A DNA stretch of 64,000 nt from NCBI GenBank assembly GCA_012295275.1, contig CM022672.1:15981125-16045124 (forward strand). The letters are read 5' to 3'. Within the stretch, counting starts at the first letter, position 1. The number at the start of each line of letters is the position of its first letter. This stretch comes from Chrysomallon squamiferum. Taxonomy: Eukaryota > Mollusca > Gastropoda > Neomphalida > Peltospiridae. This document shows positions 13,118 to 25,864 of the stretch, one piece after another. The translations under genes and the position numbers were made by a program. The notes below the pieces were generated by a model. It was not told the origin of the DNA. It did not search any database and saw nothing but the letters and a program-made list of their open reading frames with translations.

Positions 13118-13820
13118 ACATCAGCTGTTGTAAAAGTTTGTTAAAAATTAGGTATGCATCTATTTAACCTGTGTCTATAGTTATGATTATGTACATGTAT
13201 ATATGTTTAAGTGTATGTATTTATGTATTAATTTGTTCATTCAGATGTTAAATTTTAATAATGTGAATCACATGTTAATATTTCTTTACATTTGCCTATG
13301 TTAAATAAAATAATTGAGTTAAATAATTAATTGATCATCCATCCATCCAAACATCTGTCTCATATTCAGATTTATATACTGTTTAAAATCTTACAAAAAC
13401 ACCATCACAATAATGTATACAATGATTTTCCATATAGCTGAAATAGTCTGAAAATTATGACGTTGTTGAAAACAATTAAAATGTATGTACTGACAACATT
13501 TTATGAAAACAGGGTTCACAGAAATAAACACTGCTGATTTTATGTGCAAAAGGAGTACATGAGAATCTGAATGTATATTCATGAATATGTCAAAGCTTGA
13601 TATGGTGTGCCTGTGATTGTATATTTGTGCATTGTAAAATAAAAATATAATGTGTTATTGTATTTGTTGTTGTTTGTGTTGCTAGTTGTGTGTAATCAGT
13701 GACTGTGTGTTTAAGCTTCTGATAAATTGTTTTCTACTAGCACTGATAACAAACTGCAACACACCCACATACAGATTTGTACAGAAGCTCAGCCAAGCTT
13801 AAAGTGTACTGATAATCTGA

Positions 13821-13846
<26 letters not shown>
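13821..13846. repeat. (AC)n microsatellite
   Basis: Thirteen AC units followed by imperfect CACTCACAGACAC words to about 13,880. Confidence 0.93.
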
Positions 13847-13851
<5 letters not shown>

Positions 13852-14672
13852 GACACACTCCCACTCACAGACACACACATACAAAAAGACTCATCAACTC
13901 TACATAATAAATATCTTCACTGGACGCAGTTTATGATGTAGAACTGATTGCTAGCCACAGTGTAATTACGATCTTAAGCAGAAACTTTTAAGAAATTCCT
14001 GGAAAGTGATCTACTCGTGTATTGTGTAATAGACAACACAAACAGGTCAACTATCCCTTATTCAAAACCACCAGGAACATTCCATAAACAGCCTGCAGGG
14101 GTTGTGCGTGATAAAAAAAAAAACATTCAGAAAAACATCTTGATGTAACATGCAGTAATTAAATTAAATCTACCTACTTTATTATATATGCTTTACAAAC
14201 ACACATATATAAACAAGTAAATGAATAAATAAACAACTGAACAAACCAATAAATAACAATTAATTAATTAATTAATTAATAAAGATTGTTTTTTAAAGTT
14301 TAGATGCTTCAATGTGAAATTATGCTCAGTAGAAACAGTTAATAATTTCACCTTGGCACAAAAGTCAAATGAACTAAAGTGGTGTAGAAAATATTATTAT
14401 TGCAAAACAGAATTTGTGATGTCACAATAATTTTAATTATTTACAATATTTAAACTAAATAGCTGATTGAGAAGAGTTTCACTTATTACATTATTAATAT
14501 CTATATCTACTTATCCATCTGTATATATAGCTATTGTAAAAAAAAAAAGTTCAGAGAGAAAAATAAAATTTAAAAAATGTTTTTTCAACATTGACATAAT
14601 AGATTTATTTTTTAAAACTCTTTTTCTTCATCACACTAATTTTCAAAAAGGGAAAAGTTAAAATACAAAATA

Positions 14673-14703
<31 letters not shown>

Positions 14704-15210
14704 TTTTAATCTGGGTTATTAAATGATACCTATATATATATATATTATCTAGGTTACTAAGCTATTTTAGCTCCATCCATTCACATGGATGTTAACCCTT
14801 TTGATGTTAAAACAGTAAGAGTATTGGATCCATCAACACTGTTGAATGGAATGTTTCTGTTGAAACAGTTTGAGAGAAATGAAGTCTCAGTTTCTTCTTC
14901 ATTTAGCTTTTTTTACTTGCATTCTATTTCCTCGTTGTTTATGAGTCTGTATATACATGAAATGTTTTTAAATAAAAGAATTTCAATGTTTTTAAAATAA
15001 AAGAATTTCAAAAGTATTTTAAAAATTTAAATAAATGTTAAGAAACAAATAAGTAAAACTAAAACATATTCTGAAATGAATAAATAATTAAATTTCTAAA
15101 ACATTTCAAAAATAAATAAATAAACATAATTCAGATGTAAGTGAAGGAAATGTTTGCCTGGGGTCTTTAACCTGCGAAGTTTAAAAATGTACATTTAAAT
15201 ACTAACTTAC

Positions 15211-15240
15211 CTTTGATGGCCTGTCGAACCTTAAAACAAA
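15211..15240 (-). CDS. Candidate 30 nt micro-exon, product not recognised
   Basis: On the minus strand, CAG (complement of 15,241-15,243) is followed by 30 nt and then AAAG|GTAAGT, a consensus donor (complement of 15,205-15,210). Two frames are open: one reads FVLRFDRPSK, and the other gives CFKVRQAIK after two nucleotides. The acceptor's pyrimidine tract is mediocre. Such a small exon is hard to tell from chance in 64 kb, so only the donor is strong evidence. Confidence 0.22.
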
Positions 15241-15249
15241 CTGATAAAG

Positions 15250-17620
15250 CATTTTGTTAAAAGGAAAAATCTTTTTTCTAACTCAGTGCACAAAATGTAT
15301 TTCTCCACAAAATGTCAAAAGTCAAGTGCTTTTTCTTCTTTCTTTTTTGAAAAAAATGACAATTTAGTTTCCTTTAAATTTTTCTTTCTTTTCTTTTGTT
15401 TTCTTTTAAAAAAAATAAACAACAACAAAAAAGCTTTTATGTTCAAGTAGATTTTGTGTGTACTTAAATTAATGAAGGTTAACTAAAAAAACAAAGTAAC
15501 TATTTTTACTCAGATTGATTTAAAATCCTATTTTGAGGCAAATGATGATTTTTTAATACGATTTACAAGTGAAATCGTCTTTCATTAAAACACTTGTAAG
15601 TCGTAAGTAATCAGATTTATTTAGCATTTTCATTAAGGTTAAGATATAATGCACTTCAGGCATTTTTAATTTTGATTAGTAATGCAATATAAATTTTATT
15701 ACATATATAACTTATTAAAGCATACTTATGATAATAATAATGATGATGATGATTATGATGATGATAAAGATAATATAATAAATATAACAATAATAAATAA
15801 ATAAATTGATGTTCAAATGTTAAAAAAATACTTGTATGTTTAGAAAAAAAACTAATTTTATTTTGTGCGTGTGTTTCATAAAGAACATAAATATTTTACA
15901 CAGTCAAGTTCACACATTGGAAAAAGTTGAAATATTCAAATCAAACTGAATTAAAAATTCTGATAATTAAACATAAAACTTCCATAAATTCAATAATACA
16001 GTCTGCTTTATTTATTTATATTTATTTATTTTGTTTATTCATTTTCTTTTTCTGAATTTAGTGATTGCATTTAATGCCACATAATAATAATATTAATATT
16101 AATAATAATAACAGCAAAGCTTCTTTGATGCATTCTTCATTTTTTTATTTGTTTTATGCTTTAATCTTTTTTTTGGGGGGACAGGGTCTTTTGTGTTTAT
16201 TTGTGCTATTTTAAAAAAATATTTTTTGACTGTTTACAATTTTTTTCTTTTCATTTTTCTAGCTGTTTTTTTTTTTGTTTCTTTTCTTCATTTTTTGCCA
16301 CTCCCCTCTGATATTACATTCATGACGGAATTCTATTGAAGTTATTTCCTACCTACACAAAACCTTTGATTAACGCTAATGTCAAGGTAAACTTAATATT
16401 TCAAAGCAAACTATGACAGGTAAATATTTTTATTGGTGCATGGCTTTTTATATGTTAATAAATATTTATTTGTCAGCATTTAATAACAGTGACTTTTTTC
16501 TTTTTAATCAATGAATTATTATCAAAATCTTTACTAAAACCTCAATACATGATCACAGACAACATTATAATTTTTATTTACTTATTTATTCTAATATCAG
16601 GTAATAACATTTTAAACACAGTCATACATTAATTATGGTGATGTTTTAAAAAAAAATAATTAAAAAAGAATAAAACTAATAATGTGTATATGCCAAAATC
16701 CCAATTAAGATTTGATCTTGTAATTCTTCACAGCTTATGCAAAATCTCTGTCATTGACTAACAGCCAGATTTAGTGAGTAAATCGGAGAAAACATTGATT
16801 TGCATTCCGTTATAAATAAAGAAAATATGAGAAAAAAAAAAATAGAAACTGACTTTGAAAGACACCTTCAGAATTCCTTTCATCTGTCGTTTGTTGTGTT
16901 ACCTGTATACAACACTGAATTGATTTTATAATTTTTTTTCGACCTTTTAATTTACACTCATTAATGAAACTTTTTACCCTGAATAATTCATGAGCTGTAA
17001 AAACATATGTATCCATAACAGAAAAACAGATTATGTAAAATAAATTTGAAAAAACTTGTGTTTAAAAAAATACAATAGATTGAACATCTCATATTGATGA
17101 CACTTTAACGTGACTAATTGTTGTTAAAGGTAAGACATTGTAATTTTTTTTTTTTTTAAAGATAAAACATGGAAATGAATTTTTGGATTTTACTCATAGC
17201 CAAACACCTCATGATCTAAATGATTTAGAATGTTTCTTGCAAGCCATGCATCTCATGATTAAACCCTTAATGAATTACTAAGATTTGATCTGACAAAATA
17301 ATTTAATGGAAAAAAATATATATATACATATTATTAATAACAGAAATTTATATGAAACAGAAGATGAAAATTTTGATTTTCTCAGAGGTAAGCATTGTTG
17401 TATTTGAGGATTATTGTTGTGATGTTATGGATGTGTATAACTTTGATGTTTGTATTGTTATTCAATGATTAACAACAGAATCAAAGATAAATTACATGTT
17501 TAGAGGTAGTATATCATGGTATATCAACTATATTTTAAATAAAATAAAATATGAAAAGATTTACACAGACACACACAACACACACTCAGATACACATAGA
17601 AAGACTCACACACACAGACA

Positions 17621-17677
<57 letters not shown>

Positions 17678-18690
17678 ACACACACATACAAACATAAACA
17701 CATAATGCATCAAATTCAATACAATTTCATCAATTTCTTTCTATCAATGTTTATTTATTTATTTACTTACTTCTAGAGTTTCATTCTACATGTAATCATC
17801 ATTCAGAAATTATAATTAATGATAATTATATGTTTAGCCAACAAGTAACACAATTACCTCCCTTTTCTTTGTTATGAAAAATTAAAAAATTCATCTGGCA
17901 GTTTGTAACTCTGTCTCAAAACAAACACCAAGCTGACAAAGTCTGTGAAACACATAAAATATTAAACTATTAACTGACATTTGTCACAAAAGAAAAAACG
18001 CTAAACTTTTACAAAACATGCAACAGAGCTTGAAGATTTTTTTAATCAGAAATAAAAACATCAACAAACAAAAGAAACACATATATATATTTAGCTATTT
18101 ATCCATAATGCATATGGACAGATGTACAGATGAATGGATGGATGGACTCACAAAGGTGACTGACTGCAAGTCAGAGGTCGCTGGTTAATTATAATGAGCA
18201 GGGTAATGAGCGATTGAGTCACAAGAAGGCTCATAAAATTAATTTAATCAGCAGCAAACTTTCTCTTCCTTCAGCAGTGGGTTCAAAACTTGAGAAAGAT
18301 CAACTGATTGGCTGAGTTACTATTTCTTACTAACACGGTTCTTATTTTATTTTATTTTTATTTACATTTGAATATTCTTTTTCTGTCTCTTAATATTTCC
18401 TTTATTTAAAGTTGATTATTTGAGAGAAAAACAAAAAAAAAAAAAAAAATTTTTTTTATTCCTATACCTTTTTTCACCCCTTTATTTTCATATTTTGTGT
18501 CTTTTAATTTTTCTATTTATTCTTAATTTTTCACTTTAATATTTTATTTTTTTACTTCATACATTTTATTTCTTTCTGATTTATTTTAAAAAATTACAAA
18601 CATTTTGTTTCTTCACCTAATAAAAAAAAAAAAATAAAATAAAATAAATATATACATATTTGAAATAGAAAACAGCAGTTTTCTTCCATA
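15250..18690. other. AT-rich non-coding stretch
   Basis: Mostly low-complexity AT sequence with ATG/ATA runs near 15,730-15,800. A weak plus-strand mini-exon possibility at 16,342-16,386 has 15 open codons but a poor GTAAAC donor. The main repeat is the CA tract at 17.6 kb. Nothing else is gene-like. Confidence 0.55.
17560..17702. repeat. Long (CA)n tract with CAGA interruptions
   Basis: The pure core is about 17,622-17,672, flanked on both sides by CACAGACA and CACATACA variants. The 69-codon His/Thr ORF is its translation. Confidence 0.95.
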
Positions 18691-18704
18691 CAGTTGTTAT
18701 GATA

Positions 18705-18835
18705 ATCACGTGTGTGTAGCAAAGTGGGTAATTTTCTGTGTAGTAATTTACACAGTGTGAGATCACGGAGTTAGATCCTGGTTACAGTTTATGCAGTTAC
18801 CTGTCAGCTATCAAATAAATGTCATAACATATGAC
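18705..18835 (+). mobile_element. tRNA-derived SINE-like element
   Basis: TAGCAAAGTGG at 18,717-18,727 is a perfect match to the polymerase III A box (TRGYNNANNGG). GTTAGATCC at 18,770-18,778 matches the B box (GWTCRANNC) at 8 of 9. The boxes start 53 bp apart, and the stretch is more GC-balanced than its flanks. This arrangement is typical of the tRNA-like head of a SINE. The 3' boundary is uncertain, perhaps near the AAATAAATG at about 18,815. It could also be a tRNA pseudogene. Confidence 0.5.
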
Positions 18836-18904
18836 GTAAATACCATTGTTAATTGTTTATTGTTAGTACATAAATATGTCACTGGTTCCATCAGTATACA
18901 AGTG

Positions 18905-18905
<1 letters not shown>

Positions 18906-18943
<38 letters not shown>

Positions 18944-18957
18944 GTGTGTGTGTGTGT
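18906..18957. repeat. (TA)n then (TG)n compound microsatellite
   Basis: A TATA run followed by GTGTGT, with a short CA run at about 18,988-18,998. Confidence 0.9.
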
Positions 18958-19039
18958 TTAAAACACAAAAACAAAATACAAGTGTATACACACACACACT
19001 TACTATTATATGTTATATGTGTGTTATTGTAAATATCTA

Positions 19040-19280
19040 GTTCATTTAATCAAGTGATATTTTTATCTTTCACTTCACTATTGTGATATTATCTTTTACT
19101 TCAAGTTTGTGATATTTTGACCATTCATTGCAGTAGTGTTCTATTTTTATCATACACTTCAATTTTTGTAATACTTTCATCTTTCATTGTAATAATAAAA
19201 TTTGTGCTATTTTCATTTATTGCTTCAATTTTGTGAATTTTCTATTTCACTTCAATTTTGTGATATTTTCACTACTTTTT
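19040..19280. repeat. Degenerate minisatellite, unit about 30 bp
   Basis: About eight diverged copies of a unit like CACTTCAATTTTGTGATATTTTCATCTTT. The word CTTCAATTTTGTGA or close variants recurs through the stretch. Copies differ by several substitutions and small indels, so the array looks old. Confidence 0.8.
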
Positions 19281-20490
19281 CTTAGCCAATACACAAGACA
19301 TACATACAAACACGCAGACAATTTACAGACATTCTAAATAAAATGTACAAGGTCCACCAAGACCACCGTGCCAAGGAATAAACAGAATTATTTGTCAACT
19401 GAAGGTCGTTGTTGTAATTTCATGAAACAAGTCACTAAGAGTAAAATTAACTCGCTGCACTCAAGCACCTCCCAGTGCCGAAAGGAACATTTATTTCAGA
19501 ATGTTGTTCAGTATAAATGATGACAGAAGATTCAGACTCTATCATTTCCACTGAATTAGGCCAATTACATAAAAATAAATGCTGTTTTTTTTCTCTTTAT
19601 TTTTATTATTATTATTTTTTTTTTTTATATAAAAATGATAATAGACATTTTTGTTTTTGGCTCCTAGCCTTAAGACAATGATATATCTGTTCCCTGCCCC
19701 CCCCAAATTTTCCCTTTAAGAAAACCCCCCAAAACCCCCAGATAATACAAAGAAAGTTTTCCAAATTAACATGAGGAATAATTTTGTTTTTTAATTTTCA
19801 TTTTTGAAGAGACTGAAATAATCATAAAATAGTGAATTTTAATGATGAATAAATTTTGAATTACGAAAAAATAAATACATAAATACATAAAGGTATTTAT
19901 TTCTAAAGTTATGTATGATTAAAGCAAAACAAAACATGCTTTGTAATATTATTTACATTTTAAATACTAAAAAAACAACAACATAAAACCATAGAATTAA
20001 AATGTGACCAAGTTATGAAACCAAAAAACTTAACCAAGATGACTGAAGATTAAGACTTGTTTTTGAAATTGTATTTTTAAAATATAAAAAAAATAACAAA
20101 GATAAAAGTATTCTTAAACATTCTGAAACATAACAGATTAAAAAAAATAATAATAAATATAAAAAAATGGTCAAAGGAAATTGTGAAGAATCATATTCAA
20201 AAATGAAAATAAAAGAAGACAAAAAAAAAGGAAAATGGAAAACTTTTATAAAGATGTAATTTTAAAAATTTAAAAATACAAATATAAAAAGTTCTAGATC
20301 CAATAAATTTGTGAAATGAAAGATGCCATTTGCATATGATACACAAGAAGAAGAACCTTTTTTTTTCTCTTTTTTTCTACACAGGCCCCATCAAATATAA
20401 TGTCAGCCTGCAAAATGAGAAGAATAACTAGTTCTGGTTGCCAGCCTGGGTCAGTTTGGTACACATCTGTACTAAATGATCTCCAAGTTT
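19281..20490. other. AT-rich non-coding stretch
   Basis: Apart from a more complex patch at about 19,340-19,560 without a defended exon, this is low-complexity AT sequence. It includes a C-rich oddity (CCCCCCCC and AAAACCCCCC words) at about 19,697-19,740. Confidence 0.5.
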
Positions 20491-20491
20491 A

Positions 20492-20495
<4 letters not shown>

Positions 20496-20528
<33 letters not shown>
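20496..20528. repeat. Poly-T tract
   Basis: 33 consecutive T residues followed by ATTTTTTTTG. It could be the reversed A-tail of a retrotransposed element, but no body is recognisable to its left. Confidence 0.9.
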
Positions 20529-20530
<2 letters not shown>

Positions 20531-20822
20531 TTTTTTTGTTGGGAGGGAGATTTTTCCAGAGCTGGGTCTGAAAATTGTAGGTATACATATATATATGAAC
20601 ACATGTACTTGATCTGACAGTGCACTGACACAAATCCTTTACATAACAACATCAACCCTAATTACATGCCTTGCCTACTGCTTTCCCCTGGTAATTAATG
20701 TGAAACTTGTATATGAACAACTGGTATGGCGAGGCAGAGGGTTAGCGATTGAGATCTGGTGGTATGTTGAACAGAATAGCAGGATAAGAGAAGGTAGACA
20801 CAGATTAAGAGAGATAGAATAA

Positions 20823-20935
<113 letters not shown>

Positions 20936-21443
20936 GAGAAAGAGAGAGACAGTGATACATAGATGAGATAGAGAGAGAGATGGAAAGATAGATGGACATA
21001 TAGAATCATAGACATAGAGAGAGATAGAAATAGATAGAGAAAGAAGAAAAAGAGAGAGATAGAAGTAGATAGAGAAAGAAGACAAACAGACAGAGAGACA
21101 GAGTTTGAAAGAGAAAGACTGATAGATAGATGAACAGAGACAGAGAAAACATTTCATGAGAAGAATGTGAGAAGATGAGAAGTTAAATCGAAATGCGTGT
21201 AAGACAGCAAGGATTGTTTATAACCACACTAAAGTGTGGATGTATCCTGTCAAAGTATTTAATCGTAGTAATAATGTTACTGGCATCCACTGCACAACAC
21301 CAAATGAGTTAACACAAGACACGTGTTTTTGGTAAAGGATATAGGCGGGACAGGGAACATGTTTAAACAATTTTATTAAACAGGTCTCCACTTGATCTAC
21401 ATCCAATTAGTTGTCTTTAATAGCTGCAAGAGACTGAGTGGTT

Positions 21444-21470
21444 TGTGTGTGTGTGTGTGTGTGTGTGTGT
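21444..21470. repeat. (GT)n microsatellite
   Basis: About 13 GT units. Confidence 0.95.
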
Positions 21471-22670
21471 TTCCAAGGTTCATATATGAAAAAGAAAGTG
21501 TATATATTTCTATCATTTAAAACAAAAATTTCATTCACCCATGAAAAAATTTGCTTAGTTATTTGCATGTTTTTGATTCTCCTTCCATTTCATTCACCAC
21601 AAAATAATTTCAGTCACCCTTAGTGACCCATTCACCCATTTAAGAAACACTGGTCTATCTAACATCCCACTTAACAAATGTGAACAAAGTTCCATTACTT
21701 CTTACAAAAACTGTAGATAATAATAGTATATATAAAACAAAGAAAGAGGGAAGAAAAGAAACTAAAAATAATAATAATAATATTTAATATAAAACATATT
21801 TTGTTAATTTTTTTAAATTATTTATTATTCATTTAAAATAGATTTAAAAAAAAATAGAAATAAAAAAAATAATAATAAAAAAAAAATCTTTAATATTAAC
21901 TGATCATGACAAAAGTCCTTTCAGTGTTTTTAACAAAATCTGAGAAACTGTTCTTCAGATGATGCGACAGATATTTGAAAGTGTAATTAATGAAGTTGAA
22001 TATTAAAACAAATGCAGTGAAAATGACTTTGTGAAACGAATGTTTTGTTTTTTAATACTGACGTAACTGTGTCAGGTCTTGTTCATATTTCAATCAATGT
22101 CAGGTTGCAAAATCTGCTGTGTAGCAAAAAAAAAAAAAAAAAAAATAAATAAAAAAATTTAAAAAATGTGTGTCCAAGCCCAGAATCATCACAAAAAAGT
22201 TACAGGGTCATAAGGCCATTTTTGACTTAAATACTTTTTTTTATTTTTTTTATTAATATTATTTTTGTATTGTCTGTGCATTTGTGTGTATGTTTGTGAA
22301 TTTTGGAGTTTATGTTTCAGGGTGTGTGCTTTTAAAAAAATGATTACCAATAAGTACACAAAACTTACCTGTGGTTGCTGCTACATAATTATATAAAAAA
22401 ATAAATAATAATAATTATAATAAAAAAATGTATTAAAAACAACTTATAACCATTAAATTATAAAATGTCTTGAAATATTATTAAAAAAAAATTGAATATT
22501 TGTTTCTCAGTGTCTCATCATTTTTTGATAAAAGTTATTATATGTCATTTAATTCCTGTCAAACTGGATTTAACAATTTGTCAGTAAAGTGATAAATAAA
22601 TAAAGACAGAAACTATAAAATAACAAAAAAAAAGAAGAAAGAAAACAAAACCTCCTTTATTTTCAATTTG

Positions 22671-22675
<5 letters not shown>

Positions 22676-22716
<41 letters not shown>
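22676..22716. repeat. (TTA)n microsatellite
   Basis: About 13 TTA units. Confidence 0.95.
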
Positions 22717-22719
<3 letters not shown>

Positions 22720-25426
22720 TTGTTATAATTTAAATAATACAATTCAAAATAAGTAAAACAATAAATATATAATTTTGACTGATTTAACTTATTATGTAAC
22801 GTTTTGAAGATTTTGCAATGAAAAATATTTTAAAATAGAAAGGCAAAACATTTTATTTCATATAAGATAACTATTTTCTTCAAGAAAAAGTTTAAATAAA
22901 TAAATAAGAAGATAAATAAATAAACAAAAGTAAAAATAAATAAATAAAAGTACAGGTAAAAAAAGAAAAACAAATAAATTTAAAATGATTTTGCATTAAG
23001 AACATAGAGGTAAGTAAATAAAGCATAAAAAAAAAATTATAATATAATTTCTTTAAAATATTAAAAGTAAATAAACAAAAGGAAATAAACACTAATCAAA
23101 TGTACATTTGTATTTGCGATATCAAAGATGCTTTGAAAAAAAGATAAACAAATTGAAAAGGTCAAATATTTTTGATGTGTCAGACACGGAAGATCTCAAG
23201 TAGGGAGCTCACAACATGAGTCTATTTAAAGGTAAATGAAGGTGACAGGAAGTCAGACCACAAAATGATAACTTTCTCAATGTCAACGACATACACACAC
23301 AGCAGGGGGGTAAATCAACACCACATAAACATCCACCAGCCTGAACTGGTACAAATTAAAATAGAAAACATAAAACAGATCATCAAAAAAGAAAAAAAAA
23401 AGAAATTAAAAAAAGCCTGTTCCATGTACAGATGATGTTCTATTTATATAAAGCAGGACTGATGAATACAACATTTAATGGTTTCAGATGGGTGGAGGAA
23501 CATAATGCAAGGAATCATATTAACGAAAAAAGAGATGTTTGAAAGTGATTTCATTAAAAAAAAAAAAAAAAAAAAAATGTGTGTGTGTGTGTGTGGACAG
23601 AGAGAGAGTGTTCATGTATTTTGTCTGTACTAAACACCCAATTTTCAGTTCAAAATTACCAAATGTGCATTCTGTGACCTTGACCCTTGTACAGACAGGA
23701 TCATTCTACCTCTCTGTGTTTATGTTAAAACAATAAAATAACAAAACAGAAAATGTAAAATTGGCATCCATCATAGATACATGCACAACATGAATTCAGC
23801 TGTACTGTTTTCCACTGTTAATTTCACCAGTCAATCAACATAAAACTGACACTTGATTGACATGGTGTCTGGCTGTGAAAGCATTCTAAAACAAAGCCAT
23901 TTAAATTTACTTAAAAACAAAAAATATGGGTAATTTCATAACTGAATATTTAAAAAAAAAAAAGTCTTCTTTTTAAACAAGAAAAAGAAAAGAACGGGGA
24001 AGGTAATATTGTTTTTCTTGAAATTTTTAAACTAGAAATATTTTTTAATATTTTCTTCAATGATGGTGAGAGAGCGAGGAGAGAAGAAAGAATAAATAAA
24101 AATAAATAAATACATAGGTACGTAAAACAGTTGAATAGATAATTCTTTTTTTCCTTTTATTTATTTATTTATTTATTTTGTACATTTTAAGAAATTATAA
24201 ATATTTATGATAAAAAAAAAGATGTGATAAAGAACAAGTTAAAGAAAAGAAATGACAGGGCAAAAAAAAGTAAATAAATATATAAAAAAAGAAAAATAAA
24301 TAAATAATAAAAAAGCCAAAGAAAAAGTAGAATATAAAGGGAGAAAAAAAAAAAAAAAAAAAAAAAAAACGGAAGAAAAAAGAAGAAGAAAAGAAGCAAT
24401 GAAGAAAGTTGTGTATAAAACTGACAACGCGGTTTTATCTCAGGAGAGGAAATGTCAGCGCCACTGTAGCGATGCTGACTGTAGAACACAACAAACAGGT
24501 ATACGAAGTACATCTCAGCCCGAAAACGACAGCAGCTGATAACACAACACATGGGATAAATTGCTTTGTACTGAAAACATCGCCTAACACAACATAAACC
24601 ATACCTATCAGTGCCTTCCATCACGAGGCACAGAAAAGGTGATGAAATTAAATGATATAGTAAAGGAGTCATTTTAACGAGTTAACAAATTGTTTATGTA
24701 ACCATGCTTGTTAACTTTTCAGTATACAGAAACAAAAAAAACAATATAATAATTTTTTAAAAGTATGAAATCCATAAGCTATAACATATGTGATATTTAC
24801 AGGTGACAGAGAAAGAAAAAATAACACACAACAATAGTATCATTAATCAACATTATTGGAACAGTTTATATTTATTATCATAAACTGTACACCTACACAA
24901 TTTTGGGAAATATATATAAAAATAACATCCTGTTACTTAATTTATAGAGAAATAAATACTAGACTTATTATAGGAGTTCATTCAAATAGTCACCATTTGC
25001 AGTCTTACAAAAGCAAGTGAAGATTTAAAGAGTTTTAATTTGTTTTTTTTAATATTTAATATATACATTTGAAACAAAGGAAGTAAGAAGTATTTTAAAT
25101 AATCAGGCACTCAAAGTTTTTCTAATCTATAATTAAATGTAATAATAAATAGAGTTAAGGACCACACAGTTAATAAAAGGAGAAAACCACTTTTGGCTTA
25201 CTTTTTATACTGCGCCAAATGATCTTAATTGTGTATCTTTTCTTAAAAAGTAAAAAAAAAAAAAAAAATAATAATTGGCTAAAACTGTACAGCTTATATA
25301 AAAAATATATATATTTTTTAAATTCTATCTGTCTCTGTTTTGCACACCTCTCATTTTTTTTCTTGTTGTTGACTATATCTTTCAATCTATCTATCTATCT
25401 ACATGTCTTTTCTCCCCAAGCTCACA

Positions 25427-25544
<118 letters not shown>

Positions 25545-25686
25545 CAGTATTCATCAAGTTATTTTTATTATATAATCTGTAGAACGTTTTCACGTGAAAA
25601 CAGCAGGCCAAAGAGAAAACAATCTGATAGTTTTATAAAAAGCAAAACTCCATGCTGTATTCCTGCACTGCTTTAAATGTAAACAG

Positions 25687-25834
25687 TTTTGACAGTCTTA
25701 CTAACCAAACTATCATTGAAAACTGCAGTGGTAATAGATGCCACATGTACACCAGCAACAATATCCAACAAAAAGTTATCTCCCCTTGTGGAACTCTCAA
25801 ACCTGACAAGGTTGGAACTCTTCAGTGCGAGAAG
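25687..25834 (+). CDS. Candidate internal exon, cysteine-bearing extracellular-type peptide
   Basis: An open frame with good amino-acid diversity runs to GAGAAG|GTAATA at 25,834/25,835, a plausible donor. A usable acceptor (GTAAACAG, preceded by a moderate pyrimidine tract) ends at 25,686. That gives 148 nt, one leading nucleotide plus 49 codons, ending in phase 0. The peptide includes NQTIIENCSGNRCHMYTSNN and a later SPCGTLKPDKVGTLQCEK. It has four cysteines and two N-glycosylation sequons (NQT, NCS), which suggests a secreted or extracellular region. I recognise no specific domain. The frame continues past the donor to a stop at 25,859-25,861 with no second cysteine cluster. Confidence 0.35.
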
Positions 25835-25864
25835 GTAATATTTGAAAAATGGAATTATTGAGAT

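Larger units (their letters stand above)
12701..15195. other. AT-rich non-coding stretch with microsatellites
   Basis: Contains a TATG-rich zone leading into a GT run at 13,085-13,114, a CA run at 13,821-13,846 and a TTAA run near 14,262-14,280. TA runs lie at about 14,671-14,694 and 14,733-14,745, and a two-copy AAATAAAAGAATTTCAA repeat at about 14,968-15,012. No exon is defended here. Confidence 0.6.
21160..25380. other. AT-rich non-coding stretch with microsatellites
   Basis: Contains a GT run (21,444-21,470), a TTA run (22,676-22,716), A-tracts near 22,126-22,144 and 23,555-23,577, and an A tract at 24,344-24,369. A short complex patch lies at 24,410-24,600, open for 62 codons on the plus strand and overlapped by a minus-strand frame. 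It has no recognisable motif. A perfect CAG|GTAAGT donor on the minus strand (exonic CAG at 22,369-22,371, GTAAGT the complement of 22,363-22,368) would close an exon of only about 12 nt, so I do not call it. Confidence 0.5.

Noticed and set aside
22363-22380. 9-12 nt micro-exon before a perfect CAG|GTAAGT donor (minus strand)
   Set aside because: No pyrimidine tract before the acceptor. A lone donor match is expected by chance in 64 kb.
23160-23230. Exon ending TTTAAAG|GTAAAT after a TGTCAG acceptor
   Set aside because: All three frames contain stops between the sites.
24205-24672. 155-codon minus-strand ORF
   Set aside because: Most of it is Phe/Leu/Tyr from an AAAAT/poly-A region. Only the first part is complex, and it has no motif.
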